A DNA stretch of 28,519 bases, taken from contig JBNGIQ010007950.1 of NCBI GenBank assembly GCA_049999765.1, forward strand, positions 1-28,519. Reading direction: 5' to 3'. Numbering within the stretch: position 1 is the first letter of the stretch; each line of letters opens with the position of its first letter. The notes below the pieces were generated by a model, which saw nothing but the letters and a program-made list of their open reading frames with translations, was not told the DNA's origin and did no database searches. Of this stretch, positions 20,611 through 28,382 are shown piece after piece. A program made the translations under genes and the position numbers. This DNA is from Phaeoceros laevis (taxonomy: Eukaryota > Anthocerotophyta > Anthocerotopsida > Notothyladales).

Positions 20611-20936
20611 TTACTTTGACATGACCCATCGGGGGGCTACGTACAACCGGTCTGTACAAGCGAAACTTTCTACCAGCTTCCTCGCCTCAGCGCTCTCCGT
20701 CATCAGCATGCTCTCCCACCTTGCATTCATATGGTTGAGCGGAATCCTCGGCTTTTTGGCTTTAAGCTTTTTCGTACACTGGTCACAGATCGTCCCATCC
20801 ACCCACCGATGGCCGTGGACGGTTTGCAGCCCCAGATAGTAGATCGCCGCTCACCCCACTCATTGGCTGTGAGGATTACCACAGTAAAGAAATGGAAGAC
20901 GCGCCCGTCTTCCAACTCGAAGAAGTTGCTCGCCAT
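20611..20936 (-). other. Unrecognised open region, two overlapping frames
   Basis: One frame starts with ATG at 20936 (MASNFFELEDGRVFHFFTVV) and runs to 20727. An overlapping frame is open from about 20850 to a stop at 20611 and reads YYLGLQTVHGHRWVDGTICD, with one CxxC pair, then KKLKAKKPRIPL. A good GGTGAGC splice-donor-like site lies between them on this strand, so the two could be exons or a frameshifted gene. I recognise no family. It is divergent from the terpene synthase that starts 105-213 bases away. Confidence 0.25.
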
Positions 20937-21148
20937 GTGCTCCTTCCTTCAGGATTGCTCGAGCTCTTGGCTCGCACACCGCTCGGATGAGTTCCGCTTT
21001 GGAAAGAATCACTTGAGACAGGTTGGACGACGCGGCAGCTATGGCCAGCTTAGGATTCGTTTTACCCCCCGAGCCTCTGATTGCAACCATTGCCGCAGCC
21101 AAGCAGGCACTGTAAAAAGTCGAGGAGCAGCCTGAGGGCATTAAGCAC

Positions 21149-22219
21149 ATGCCTAGCATGGAGGACATCAGGGTGCTGCTCCCGGCTGCACACCACGCAG
21201 CCATAGCAGGCGGGAGCGTGTACGAGGAGGAGGCGGAGGAGACCATGCGAGCGTTCCGGGAGCGGCTGGGGCTCAAGTCGTACGACAAATACCACCGCGT
21301 GGGGATCATCGTCGCCTCCTTACTCTACAGCACCAGCATCAGTGTGGAGGCGCTGATCTGCATCGCCAACTTCCAGAGCCTCATCTTTTTGGTGGACGAC
21401 ATATGCTTCGACATGGAGGACGTGCCGAGCTACCAGGTGGCCGTGGCCGACGACCGGCCCAGCACCAGATGCGTGAGCCGCCGGAAGCCGGCCCGCGTCC
21501 AGCAATTCCTGGCGCGCTCTTGGCTCGGCCTGCTCAGGTCCCTGGACCCGCCGGCCGCCCAAGACGACCATGTGTACGGCCCCCTGGAGGCGATGATCTG
21601 GGCGACGGGGCGGGAGCTCAGGCGCCTGTCGTCGGGCCCCGGGGCCGACCCCGCCTGGCTCCACGACTTCCTCCGCGCCCTGGAGGACTGGACGGCCGCC
21701 TCCGCCGCGTGGCGGGCGCGCCCGGAGGAGCACCTGCGGGACGTGGACTCGTACACGCTTTCGCGCGCCCGCAACGTCGGCGCCTTCTTCACCGTCACCA
21801 TGCTGGAGCTGGCCAACGGCTGCTTCCTCACGCCGGAGGTGCGCGCCCATCCCAGCATCGTGAAGCTCAACTGGGCTGCCAGCTTGCACATAGCCCTCGT
21901 CAACGACCTCTTCTCCCTCGCCAGGGATGAGCGCTCGCCGTACCCTGACCGCGAGTACAACCACATCCGTCTGTTGGTGCGCCTGGAAGGGATGTCAGTC
22001 ACGCAGGCGATGCGGCGTGTCGTGGAGCTCACCAATTCCTACGCCGACGCGTTCACGGTTTTGGAGGCGGAGCTGCCTCCTGAGTTGGAGAGGCAGCCGA
22101 ATGTGCGTCGCTACGTCCTGGCGATGAAGGAACTGGTGAGTGGCAGTCTCCTGTTTCACACCAGATTCCCGGATCGATACTCTTGGCCTTCGGAAGCTGC
22201 TCAAGTTTGCGCTAGCTAG
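21149..22219 (+). CDS. Microbial-type terpene synthase-like (MTPSL), copy 2
   Basis: Open for 356 residues from ATG at 21149. An upstream in-frame ATG at 21041 matches the start of copy 1 (MASLGFVLPPEPLI), but codon 25 there is TAA (21113-21115) where copy 1 has TCA. Translation therefore needs the internal start, losing 36 residues, or the gene is dead. The Asp-rich motif VDDICFD lies at residues 82-88. The NSE-type motif NDLFSLARD is at 252-260, with Asp as the last ligand in place of Glu. The C-terminal RY pair is in FPDRYSW. Size and motifs fit one-domain MTPSLs, which cyclise prenyl diphosphates to mono- or sesquiterpenes with Mg2+. The product cannot be told. The middle (21400-21930) is very GC-rich. 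No introns are needed. Confidence 0.8.
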   Translation: MPSMEDIRVLLPAAHHAAIAGGSVYEEEAEETMRAFRERLGLKSYDKYHRVGIIVASLLYSTSISVEALICIANFQSLIFLVDDICFDMEDVPSYQVAVADDRPSTRCVSRRKPARVQQFLARSWLGLLRSLDPPAAQDDHVYGPLEAMIWATGRELRRLSSGPGADPAWLHDFLRALEDWTAASAAWRARPEEHLRDVDSYTLSRARNVGAFFTVTMLELANGCFLTPEVRAHPSIVKLNWAASLHIALVNDLFSLARDERSPYPDREYNHIRLLVRLEGMSVTQAMRRVVELTNSYADAFTVLEAELPPELERQPNVRRYVLAMKELVSGSLLFHTRFPDRYSWPSEAAQVCAS

Positions 22220-22228
22220 CTAGCTAGC
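22211..22228. repeat. (GCTA)4.5 repeat at the terpene synthase stop codon
   Basis: gcta repeated over the TAG stop and just after it, directly before the third terpene synthase fragment. Confidence 0.9.
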
Positions 22229-22345
22229 CCGCAACATCGGCGGCTTCTTTAGCCAACGACTGCTTCCTCACGCCGGAGGTGCGCGTCCATCCCAGCATCG
22301 TAAAGCTCAACTGGGCTGCCAGCTTGCAAGCAGCCCTGGTGATCA
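22229..22345 (+). pseudogene. Terpene synthase fragment, copy 3
   Basis: cccgcaacatcggcggcttc and the following bases match 21767-21900 of copy 2, with a deletion of about 17 bases near 22248. It covers the helix before the NSE motif (CFLTPEVR, HPSIVKLNWAASL). The match ends at about 22340 where NDLFS would begin. It is a partial tandem duplication with no coding capacity. 22346-22634 holds no recognised gene. Confidence 0.85.
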
Positions 22346-22634
22346 TGAGCTTCTTGCACAGGGAGGAAGGCGATGCCCAGCAGCGGGCCTAGGGTGGCGC
22401 CCAGCATGTGCAGGAAAGGAGGTGGTGCCCAGCGAGCTGGGAGGGAGGAGGCGCCCTGCCTCGCGGCTGGAATGGGGAGGCCAGGCCAGTTGTCGTGACT
22501 TTTCCGACAGATGTCCCTGCTGCTGGTGCTTCCCTGGGAGTTCAAACCGCAGGTCACCGTGGCTTGTGGCTGCGCTTGACCTGGATAACATAGGGCCGCC
22601 ATAGCCAAGTGCTCCAGTTTTTGCAGCGGTAGCA

Positions 22635-23190
22635 ATGGCGCATTTCCTCCACCTACCGTTGCGCATCACCAACTGGATGCAACATCAGCGGTTTTGGATG
22701 CCAGCATCTGAGAGGCAGGCCCACGCCCTGGAGCTGGAGGGGAGGTTAAATGTGCCTCCGAGGCAATGGATTTACACAAGCCGCACATTTGTGCCGTGCT
22801 GTGGCTTAGTAGCCAGGCTATGCATACCGGATGATATCAGTGCAGGAGAACGACAAGAGTTGTTATGGAGGCAGTATTTCTTGGACCCCACATTGTGGTG
22901 GGACTGCAGGACGAACAAGAAGAGCGCGCGCTCTCCCGACTTCAGGCACAAGGAGTCCAAAGAGCCCATATGGCTGAACAACTTGTACAAGCCTGACTGG
23001 GTGGATGCGGAGCTGGCTGCCTTGGACAAGCAGGTTGGACGGTCTGCTCAGCCTACATCCGACGCCTTGTTGCATCATAATGCTGCTGCTCCGACGGTGC
23101 GAGAGTGCCAAGGGTACGGAACGGCTCAGGCTATAATAGAACAACTTTGTGAGAATGGGCAGCTAAGTCCAGCAGTAGACGCTTTGCGAA
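22635..23190 (+). pseudogene. PDF-motif N-terminal part of a PPR-DYW gene, second copy
   Basis: ATG at 22635 gives MAHFLHLPLRITNWMQHQRF. A region with VPCCGLVARLCIPDD follows, then one PDF motif (DPTLWWDCRTNKK, PDFRHK). From 22853 the DNA is about 95% like 15-357 of the first gene. It reads on to GQLSPAVDAL, after which the first gene continues into PPRs; this copy switches at about 23190 to unrelated bases and stops at 23198. The N terminus may be a transit peptide (inference). This copy has one PDF motif, whereas the first gene seems to have at least two. Confidence 0.8.
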
Positions 23191-23232
23191 GGCAGTAGCT
23201 TGTTTTGAGATGTTAGTTGCCGGTGTTCATCC

Positions 23233-23405
23233 TGGCCTTCACATGATAATAGCATCTTCTCTGCCTCATCTAAATGGCCAGCACGCACAAGAAGATCAAT
23301 CATGCAGCTGTAATGCTGAATATCAGGTTTGATGCCATGCTGTTCAGCCATGGAATTCACGTGTTTGCGACCCTCGTCCACCAGTCCCTCATGACTGCAT
23401 GCCAC
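23233..23405 (-). pseudogene. Inverted PPR C-terminal segment
   Basis: On the minus strand it reads GLVDEGRKHVNSMAEQHGIK, then YSCMIDLLVRAGHLDEAEKM and LLSCEGQ. These are the last PPR motifs before an E domain. The same segment in direct orientation occurs at 28383-28519, where gaaggcc is followed by aaagtaatgt. Here aaagtaatgt is found at 23433 on the plus strand, so the piece has been flipped in place. Short filler sequences lie at both junctions (23191-23232 and 23406-23432). Confidence 0.85.
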
Positions 23406-23432
23406 TAGAAGGTAAGTAAAAGTAAAAGCATC

Positions 23433-24045
23433 AAAGTAATGTGGTGGGCTTGACGTCTTTGTTGAATGCCTGCAAAAGTCACGGGATATAGAGAGGGCTG
23501 TGTGGTGTTTTGAAAGCCTTGTTAGGCTGGAGCCTCAAATGGCGTCTGCCTATGTGCTCATGGCCAATGCCTACGCAGATGCGGGTAGGTGGACCGATGT
23601 AGACAGGATTGAAACACAGAGAAGGGCAGCAGGAGCTAACAAGAAACCTGCAGTGGCGAGCATTGAGGTGAATAAGGAGGTACACAGATTTCTGGTGGGC
23701 GAAAGCAGAAAGGATATTGCGTTTAAGGTGGAGAGCACAAATGCACGTGTGAAGCAGGAAGGAGGCCACGTACCTCACACGAAGTTGGTGTTGAAGCCAC
23801 TGAGTCAGAAGGAAAAGGAAGATGTGCTTTGTGGACATGCGGGGAAGCTAGCTCTGGCGTTTGGTCTGTTGAACACTCCGAGTGGGACACCTCTGGTGGT
23901 AACGAAGAATCTACGCATGTGCAGTGACTGCCACAGCTCCACGGAAATCATGTCAAGGCTTGAACCGAGAGACATTGTGGTAAGGGGTGGGTACCGTGTG
24001 TATCGATTCGCAAACGGGCGTTGCAGTTGTAAAGGACGACTGTGA
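23433..24045 (+). pseudogene. E/DYW C-terminal domain of the second PPR gene
   Basis: aaagtaatgt restarts the normal order (TSLLNACKSHG). One base is missing at about 23480, after which DIERAVWCFESLVRLEP and YVLMANAYADAGRW give the E domain. The DYW deaminase-like domain follows. The zinc region CGHAGKLALAF has Gly in place of the catalytic Glu of the usual HxE. The CxxC is present (CSDCHSS). The C terminus RCSCKGRL lacks the final DYW-type tripeptide. DYW domains carry out C-to-U editing in plastids and mitochondria; this one would be inactive even without the inversion and the frameshift. The stop is at 24043-24045. Confidence 0.85.
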
Positions 24046-24086
24046 GAATGCTGAAGATCTAGCCAGTGCTCAGGTGTGAGTGCGAG

Positions 24087-24201
24087 AGATTGTGGTCTTT
24101 CTCTTGGGTGTGAATGCGCTTAACTCCATCCCCGTCAAATTGAGATTGTTGTCTTTCTCTTTGGGTGAATGTGCGTGTGTAACTCTATCCCTGTCAAACT
24201 G
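24087..24201. repeat. 56-59-base tandem duplication
   Basis: Copies at 24087-24142 and 24143-24201 share agattgt.gtctttctct and ccgtcaaa-like ends. Confidence 0.85.
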
Positions 24202-24482
24202 AGAGACGGACAGGGACACCCATGATTTGCCAACCGCTGAGCGTCGGGAGCATATGATCTTCACATCCCGGTTGGAAGCGCTCCACGGTTGGAATGATGC
24301 CGCAGTCTGAAACCATAGTATTCGCGGTCTTGCAGGTCAAACCAAGCACGCACTTGTGATCGCATGATCTCGATTGACCTCTATGCTCCTCTACTTCTGA
24401 TATAAGTTCAGGATTATTCCTTCGCTATGGTTGCTTCATTTCCACACCCCAATTTCCACATGCCCGCAGCAGCCACGAAAAG

Positions 24483-24561
24483 TTCCCGAACGTCCAATGG
24501 CTAGAAAACCAAACCTGCATGAGTCCCGAATGTCCAAAAGCTAGAAAACCAAGGCTGCATA
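24483..24561. repeat. 40-base tandem duplication
   Basis: Copies at 24483-24522 and 24522-24561 share cccgaa.gtccaa and ctagaaaaccaa. Confidence 0.85.
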
Positions 24562-24801
24562 AGTCCATTTGTAGCGCTGGATGTAAGAACCACACCTGGT
24601 CCAAAGGATGTAAGAACCTCCACTTCCGTGTTGGCTCACATCCATGTTGGCCACCGCCTACAAGGTGGACATCTGAAAACTTGATCATCATGAAGTCAAG
24701 AACTTGATCACCGTCTGTCTGTGGTATTCAACTACTGGAGTAGTCTGCACGTCTCTTGCAAAACACATGCGTACATCAAAACAGCCTCACAACTCAGCTC
24801 C

Positions 24802-26814
24802 TCAAACACGTAACCTGGCACTATCCGCACCAGCTTCAGCCTCCAGCGGCACAGCTTCAGCCTCCCGCGGCTCAGCTTCAGCCTCCCGCAGCCGCTTGGC
24901 ATTGTAGTTTTTATAGTCGACCTTAACTACATACTGATGCATCTTCTTCCGGAGGTTTTGGTCTTCCGTGAGCAGGCACTGATGTATGGTGCCATTCGAT
25001 GTCAAGAAGTGCTGATAATTGGTCTGTGCAAACAATTCGTCAGGCACCTTCAGCTTGAAATCCTCGGGCTCCTCGTCGGACTTGTCCTGGTCGGTCCTAT
25101 CATACACCCTCTTCTTGGTGAATGTCCCACCCTTACTGAGAATGTGAAGCACCACTTTTTGGTACACTTGCCCCCATACAGTCCCCGCTTCAGGCACAGG
25201 GTAAGCCTTCTGGAGAAATTTCACTACCAGCAGCTTCTCAGCTTTCATAATATGCTGTTGAAGGCGATTCCAGAGATGAGGGGAAGCAAATTCGTACTGA
25301 TAGTTCAAATACTCTCCATCCTCCTTATCCACCAGGATGTGGATGAGCTTGTCGCTCAACCATGGGTCAAACTCCCCACAAAGAACCCGCACAAAGCTAT
25401 CTATCTTGAATATACTCACAGCTTGAATGGCATCCCTAAGTGCAACGTCCATCTTCCTCTCGCATAATACATACCGAGGCACTCCTCCTAGACGCTCAAA
25501 GTTTTCAAGAGCCTTCGCTTTGTCAGGCACATCCATATTTGAGAATTCAGAACGCTTATCCTTCTCAAAAGCCTCACAAAAGTCCTCGATCTCTTTCTTT
25601 GCCCAAACAGGAAAATATCTCCTTTGCGCATCCTTGCTAAATTCCTTGTAGTTGGCTGTCTTTGCAGAACAGGCTAGCAACATTCTGCACGCATAAGGCA
25701 AACTAGCTTCTTGTTTACCATCTATTACAAGCCATGAGTCTTCTTCATACAACACTTCCTGCAGGTCAGGGTGGAATTCTTGCGCCGGACCCTGGACAGT
25801 TGCAACATCTGGACGGAAGTCCATAAGGAAACATGCACCATCACGAACTTCCAGACAACTCTCCTCCTCATTGTTGCCAGATAACAAACCCAAAAGATAG
25901 TGAACAGGGACTTCCCTATGCCTGCTGTCCCCAAGAGAACAAATCTTTGGTCCAAATTCTTCTCCTCCTCCCTCTCCAGGATGTTCTTCATATCAACGTA
26001 GCATTTCCGAACCCAAATCAGAGATGCCCCAGATCTTACGATGAAGGGATGCCCTCTGACTTCCAGGAATTGCTTATTGCCATTCTTGTAGTTTTCGCAA
26101 CTTTCTCTTGCCCCTTGAACAAACGACTTCAATTTCCGTGGAGCCGCTGGGAGTTCAGCGGAATATCCTGAAGGTGACACGGGTCGAGCGACAAAAGCTG
26201 CCTTCGAACTTTCTGCCCCAAAAGGGGTGACAGAGACTTCGATGACTTTTTTCTTCTTCGGTTTTTTCTTCTTCGGTGCATCTCCGATGATTCCGGCTGC
26301 TTCAGACGTAATGACTTCGGCTGCTTCAGACGTACTGACTTCGGCTGTTTCAGATGTTTTTATCTTCTTGGCTGCAGATCCGAAGACGCTGTCTCGTTCT
26401 TCTTTCTCGACAAGCCGCTTGCTCTCCTCCTTCCACAGACTGCAGTCCTCAGGCCCCTTATACTTTTCTGCATCAGAAGAGGTGACACATACTTTCTTCT
26501 CCTTATCATCCACCTTGAACACTGCATCGTCTCCACCAAATAATACCCTCTTCTCGTCTAGGGACTTTACATCTCCCTCCTTCCACAGACGGAGGTGCTC
26601 GGGTCCCTTGATACCTACGAAATCCTGAAAAGTGGCCTTGGACTCCTTCCATATTTCCGTCCTCAAATCATCCACATCATCCAAATTCTTCAAGGAAACA
26701 GACTTCTGGATCTCAGAGGTCTTTTCTCCATGGTTCACACGATAGGAATACCACACCTTCTTCATCCTGTTCTGCCACCCTCGCCAGGGCTCTACTTCAT
26801 CATCGCAATAAACC
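24802..26814 (-). CDS. Crinkler/RHS-type P-loop NTPase, main exon, one frameshift
   Basis: Starts after an AG acceptor (TTTGCAG) at 26815 and stops at TGA 24802-24804. First frame, 26814 to about 25850: an acidic Trp-rich start, then MKKVWYSYRVNHGEK (ATG at 26765), a Crinkler-header-like domain. It holds two related segments (KGPEHLRLWKEG and KGPEDCSLWKEE). A basic KKKKPKKKK stretch may be a nuclear signal. The Walker A is LLGTAGIGKS (25946-25908). Second frame, from about 25850: a Walker-B-like SWLVIDG, RYFPVWAKKEIEDF and LGGVPRYVL, typical of RHS/Crinkler NTPases, then an EAEA-rich tail. One base change in length at about 25841-25860 separates the frames; it may be decay or error. No signal peptide is present. 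The family is best known from oomycetes and chytrids, and rarer in plants. A 5' exon from eIF6 is described separately. Confidence 0.75.
24831..24893. repeat. 21-base coding minisatellite, three copies
   Basis: cagcttcagcctcc-based units at 24831, 24852 and 24873. On the minus strand they encode the EAEA-rich C-terminal tail of the Crinkler-like protein. Confidence 0.9.
26287..26358. repeat. 24-base coding repeat, three copies
   Basis: Units at 26287, 26311 and 26335 share cggctg.ttcaga. On the minus strand they encode a Ser/Glu/Ala-rich linker (TSEAAEV) before the Lys-rich stretch of the Crinkler-like protein. Confidence 0.9.
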
Positions 26815-27019
26815 CTGCAAACTCGGTGATCCTTAGCTGTGACCTAAATCTGCTGTACAGGCTACTCACATGCGCCTGCCAGCTAGGTCTGAGTGCTCTC
26901 CTCACACGGAAATCTTAACACCCCTGCAGCAACCGAGCCGTGGATCAACCTCAAGCATCCACTCCACAACCAAATCCAAAGGAACGCAAGCGACAAGCCA
27001 GCTCTACCCCTGCTCGTAC

Positions 27020-27267
27020 CTGTAGAAATTCTCGGGCCCTCCGATTGCAACTAGACAATAAGCATTGGTGAGCTTTGAAAACACCCCAATCTCACTGCTG
27101 TTCTCAAACTGCAGACCTGCAGGAATATCCATCATCGAACCCTAGCAGCAAAATCGAGTCGGGCAACCATGACAAGCTATTACTCAGTTCAAGTTTGGTA
27201 CTCGAAATCCTACGTCAGCACTCAAGACGCCACACCCAGGTGTTTGCGCAATCTTACGGGTCGCCAT
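27020..27267 (-). CDS. eIF6: First two coding exons of eIF6, joined to the Crinkler exon
   Basis: On the minus strand, exon 1 (27267-27258) is ATGGCGACCC followed by the donor GTAAGA. A 141-base intron ends in CCTGCAG, and exon 2 is 27116-27020. Spliced, they read [18 protein letters not shown], then [17 protein letters not shown] plus two bases (AG). This is the conserved start of translation factor eIF6. In eIF6 the next codon is normally Ser, so AG is a true phase-2 exon end. The donor GTACGAG follows. The next acceptor that keeps an open frame is at 26815, giving Arg and continuing into the Crinkler-like protein. No further eIF6 exons (the family is about 245 residues) are found on this strand down to 24046. 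An alternative is that the Crinkler was inserted into an eIF6 intron and the rest lies elsewhere. Confidence 0.8.
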
Positions 27268-27555
27268 GCTGGCACTGAATTGCAGAGATCTTCTTGCTCC
27301 TGCCGTAGAGAAAGGACTGCCGCTGCTCACAGTCCTTCAAGTATTGAAGACAACAAATGCCAGGCGTTCTCCGAGAATCCACTCAGCGCTCGTATCCTTC
27401 CTTCCCAGCCTCCGGTCCCTCGAGTATCCGTTGCGGCAGCTGGGAGGCAGCTCTCTAACCCTCGCTTTTCCGCTGCGGTGCTCCAGGGCCGTGGGCGCTG
27501 TGGTGCTCCTGACTCGTGAAGAAAGTACGACCAGTTGCTGCCGTCCTGCGGATCC

Positions 27556-27564
27556 CTTATAAGG
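27556..27564 (-). promoter_or_regulatory. TATA-like box upstream of the eIF6 exons
   Basis: cttataagg, nearly palindromic, about 290 bases upstream of the eIF6 ATG on the minus strand. Position and sequence allow a promoter; no other proof. Confidence 0.35.
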
Positions 27565-27620
27565 CCTGACTTTCCGACCTAAATGTCAGTGCCACCGTCA
27601 CACCACTACAGAAAGGAGTA

Positions 27621-27660
27621 ATGTGGCCTTGTCGAACCGCGATGTGGCCTTGTCGAACTC
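27621..27660. repeat. 20-base tandem repeat, two copies
   Basis: atgtggccttgtcgaac occurs at 27621 and 27642. Confidence 0.9.
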
Positions 27661-27861
27661 GTGAATAAAAACGGGCCCGAGACGATCCGAGCTGAAGTGG
27701 ATGCCGTACACAGCTGAGTTTTCGCACGCCAGAAGTTTTTCGCGCGCGCAAACGCCCGGAGGGGGCGCTAGTAGTCTTTATTACTATTAGTATTATATTT
27801 CATAAGGCGTATGCAGCCATAAGGCGATGACTCCGGCACAATAGTACATATATGTATAAGT

Positions 27862-28167
27862 ATTCAACTTAAAGGAAAAACAGTTAGACTCAGCAAAGTA
27901 GAAGACTATAGGTTGGCCTTACAAGATGGACGCATCTCTTCCTTCCTAACCCAGCTTGGGACTAGCCACATGGCTATTGGTGCTTACTTTTGCAGATTCA
28001 ACATCTCGGGGTCACCTTTCTGCCGAAAGTGCGGCATAGCTGAAGAAACTCGTGCTCACATTCTTGGTCAATGCCCAGCTACTCGCTCCGAGTGGTCCAG
28101 AATCTTCAAAGGGTCTCTTCCTCACCCCGTCCACTCCTTAATGTCCATTCTCTATGTCAAAAAATAG
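27862..28167 (+). mobile_element. 3' end of a LINE retrotransposon ORF2
   Basis: The frame runs from before 27880 (VRLSKVEDYRL) through DGRISSFLTQLGTSHMAIGA and YFCRFNISGSPFCRKCG, with a CCHC-type knuckle C-x2-C-x8-H-x4-C (CRKC...HILGQC). It ends in a stop at 28165. This is the usual C-terminal tail of non-LTR retrotransposon polyproteins, after the reverse transcriptase/RNase H region. The reverse transcriptase is absent, so this is a 5'-truncated or broken copy. No poly(A) tail was recognised. Confidence 0.7.
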
Positions 28168-28382
28168 TTTCCTACTTCACAAGTATTGGTGGTTATAAAA
28201 TGACACGCAGGCCACTTTCAAGCAATCCTCTTGAAATGAAATCGCACGTCATTTTGCTACTACTACCAAGGTTTCTGGGGAGTCCATCCAGCACACGTTT
28301 TTAGTAATGTTGAATGTTAAATGAAACATGTTCCATCGAATCCATCCTCATTTGATGCTTATTAGTCTACAACTCAACCGGC

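Larger units (their letters stand above)
24046..24801. other. Intergenic with two tandem duplications
   Basis: A unit of 56-59 bases starting agattgt is doubled at 24087-24201. A 40-base unit (tcccgaa...ctagaaaacc) is doubled at 24483-24561. No gene or eIF6 downstream exon is seen on either strand. Confidence 0.7.
27268..27861. other. Upstream region of the eIF6/Crinkler gene
   Basis: Contains the 5' UTR and likely promoter carried with the eIF6 exons. An aaccct (telo-box-like) motif, common in promoters of translation genes, is at about 27458. Plus-strand frames of up to 116 residues overlapping it (27169-27562) match no family and are probably chance. Confidence 0.5.

Noticed and set aside
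21320-22035. Long open frames on both strands over the terpene synthase
   Set aside because: High GC removes stop codons by chance. Composition is Arg/Pro/Gly-rich, and only the plus frame with metal-binding motifs is real.
22530-22550. Possible tRNA B box (gttcaaacc)
   Set aside because: No A box at the right distance and no cloverleaf could be drawn.
27117-27135. ATGATG at 27135 as the eIF6 start
   Set aside because: The ATG at 27267 spliced to 27116 gives the canonical MATR.QFENS start with good donor and acceptor. The 27135 ATGs fall in that intron.
27169-27562. Plus-strand frames of 98 and 116 codons
   Set aside because: They overlap the eIF6 first exon and its upstream region antisense and show no family similarity.
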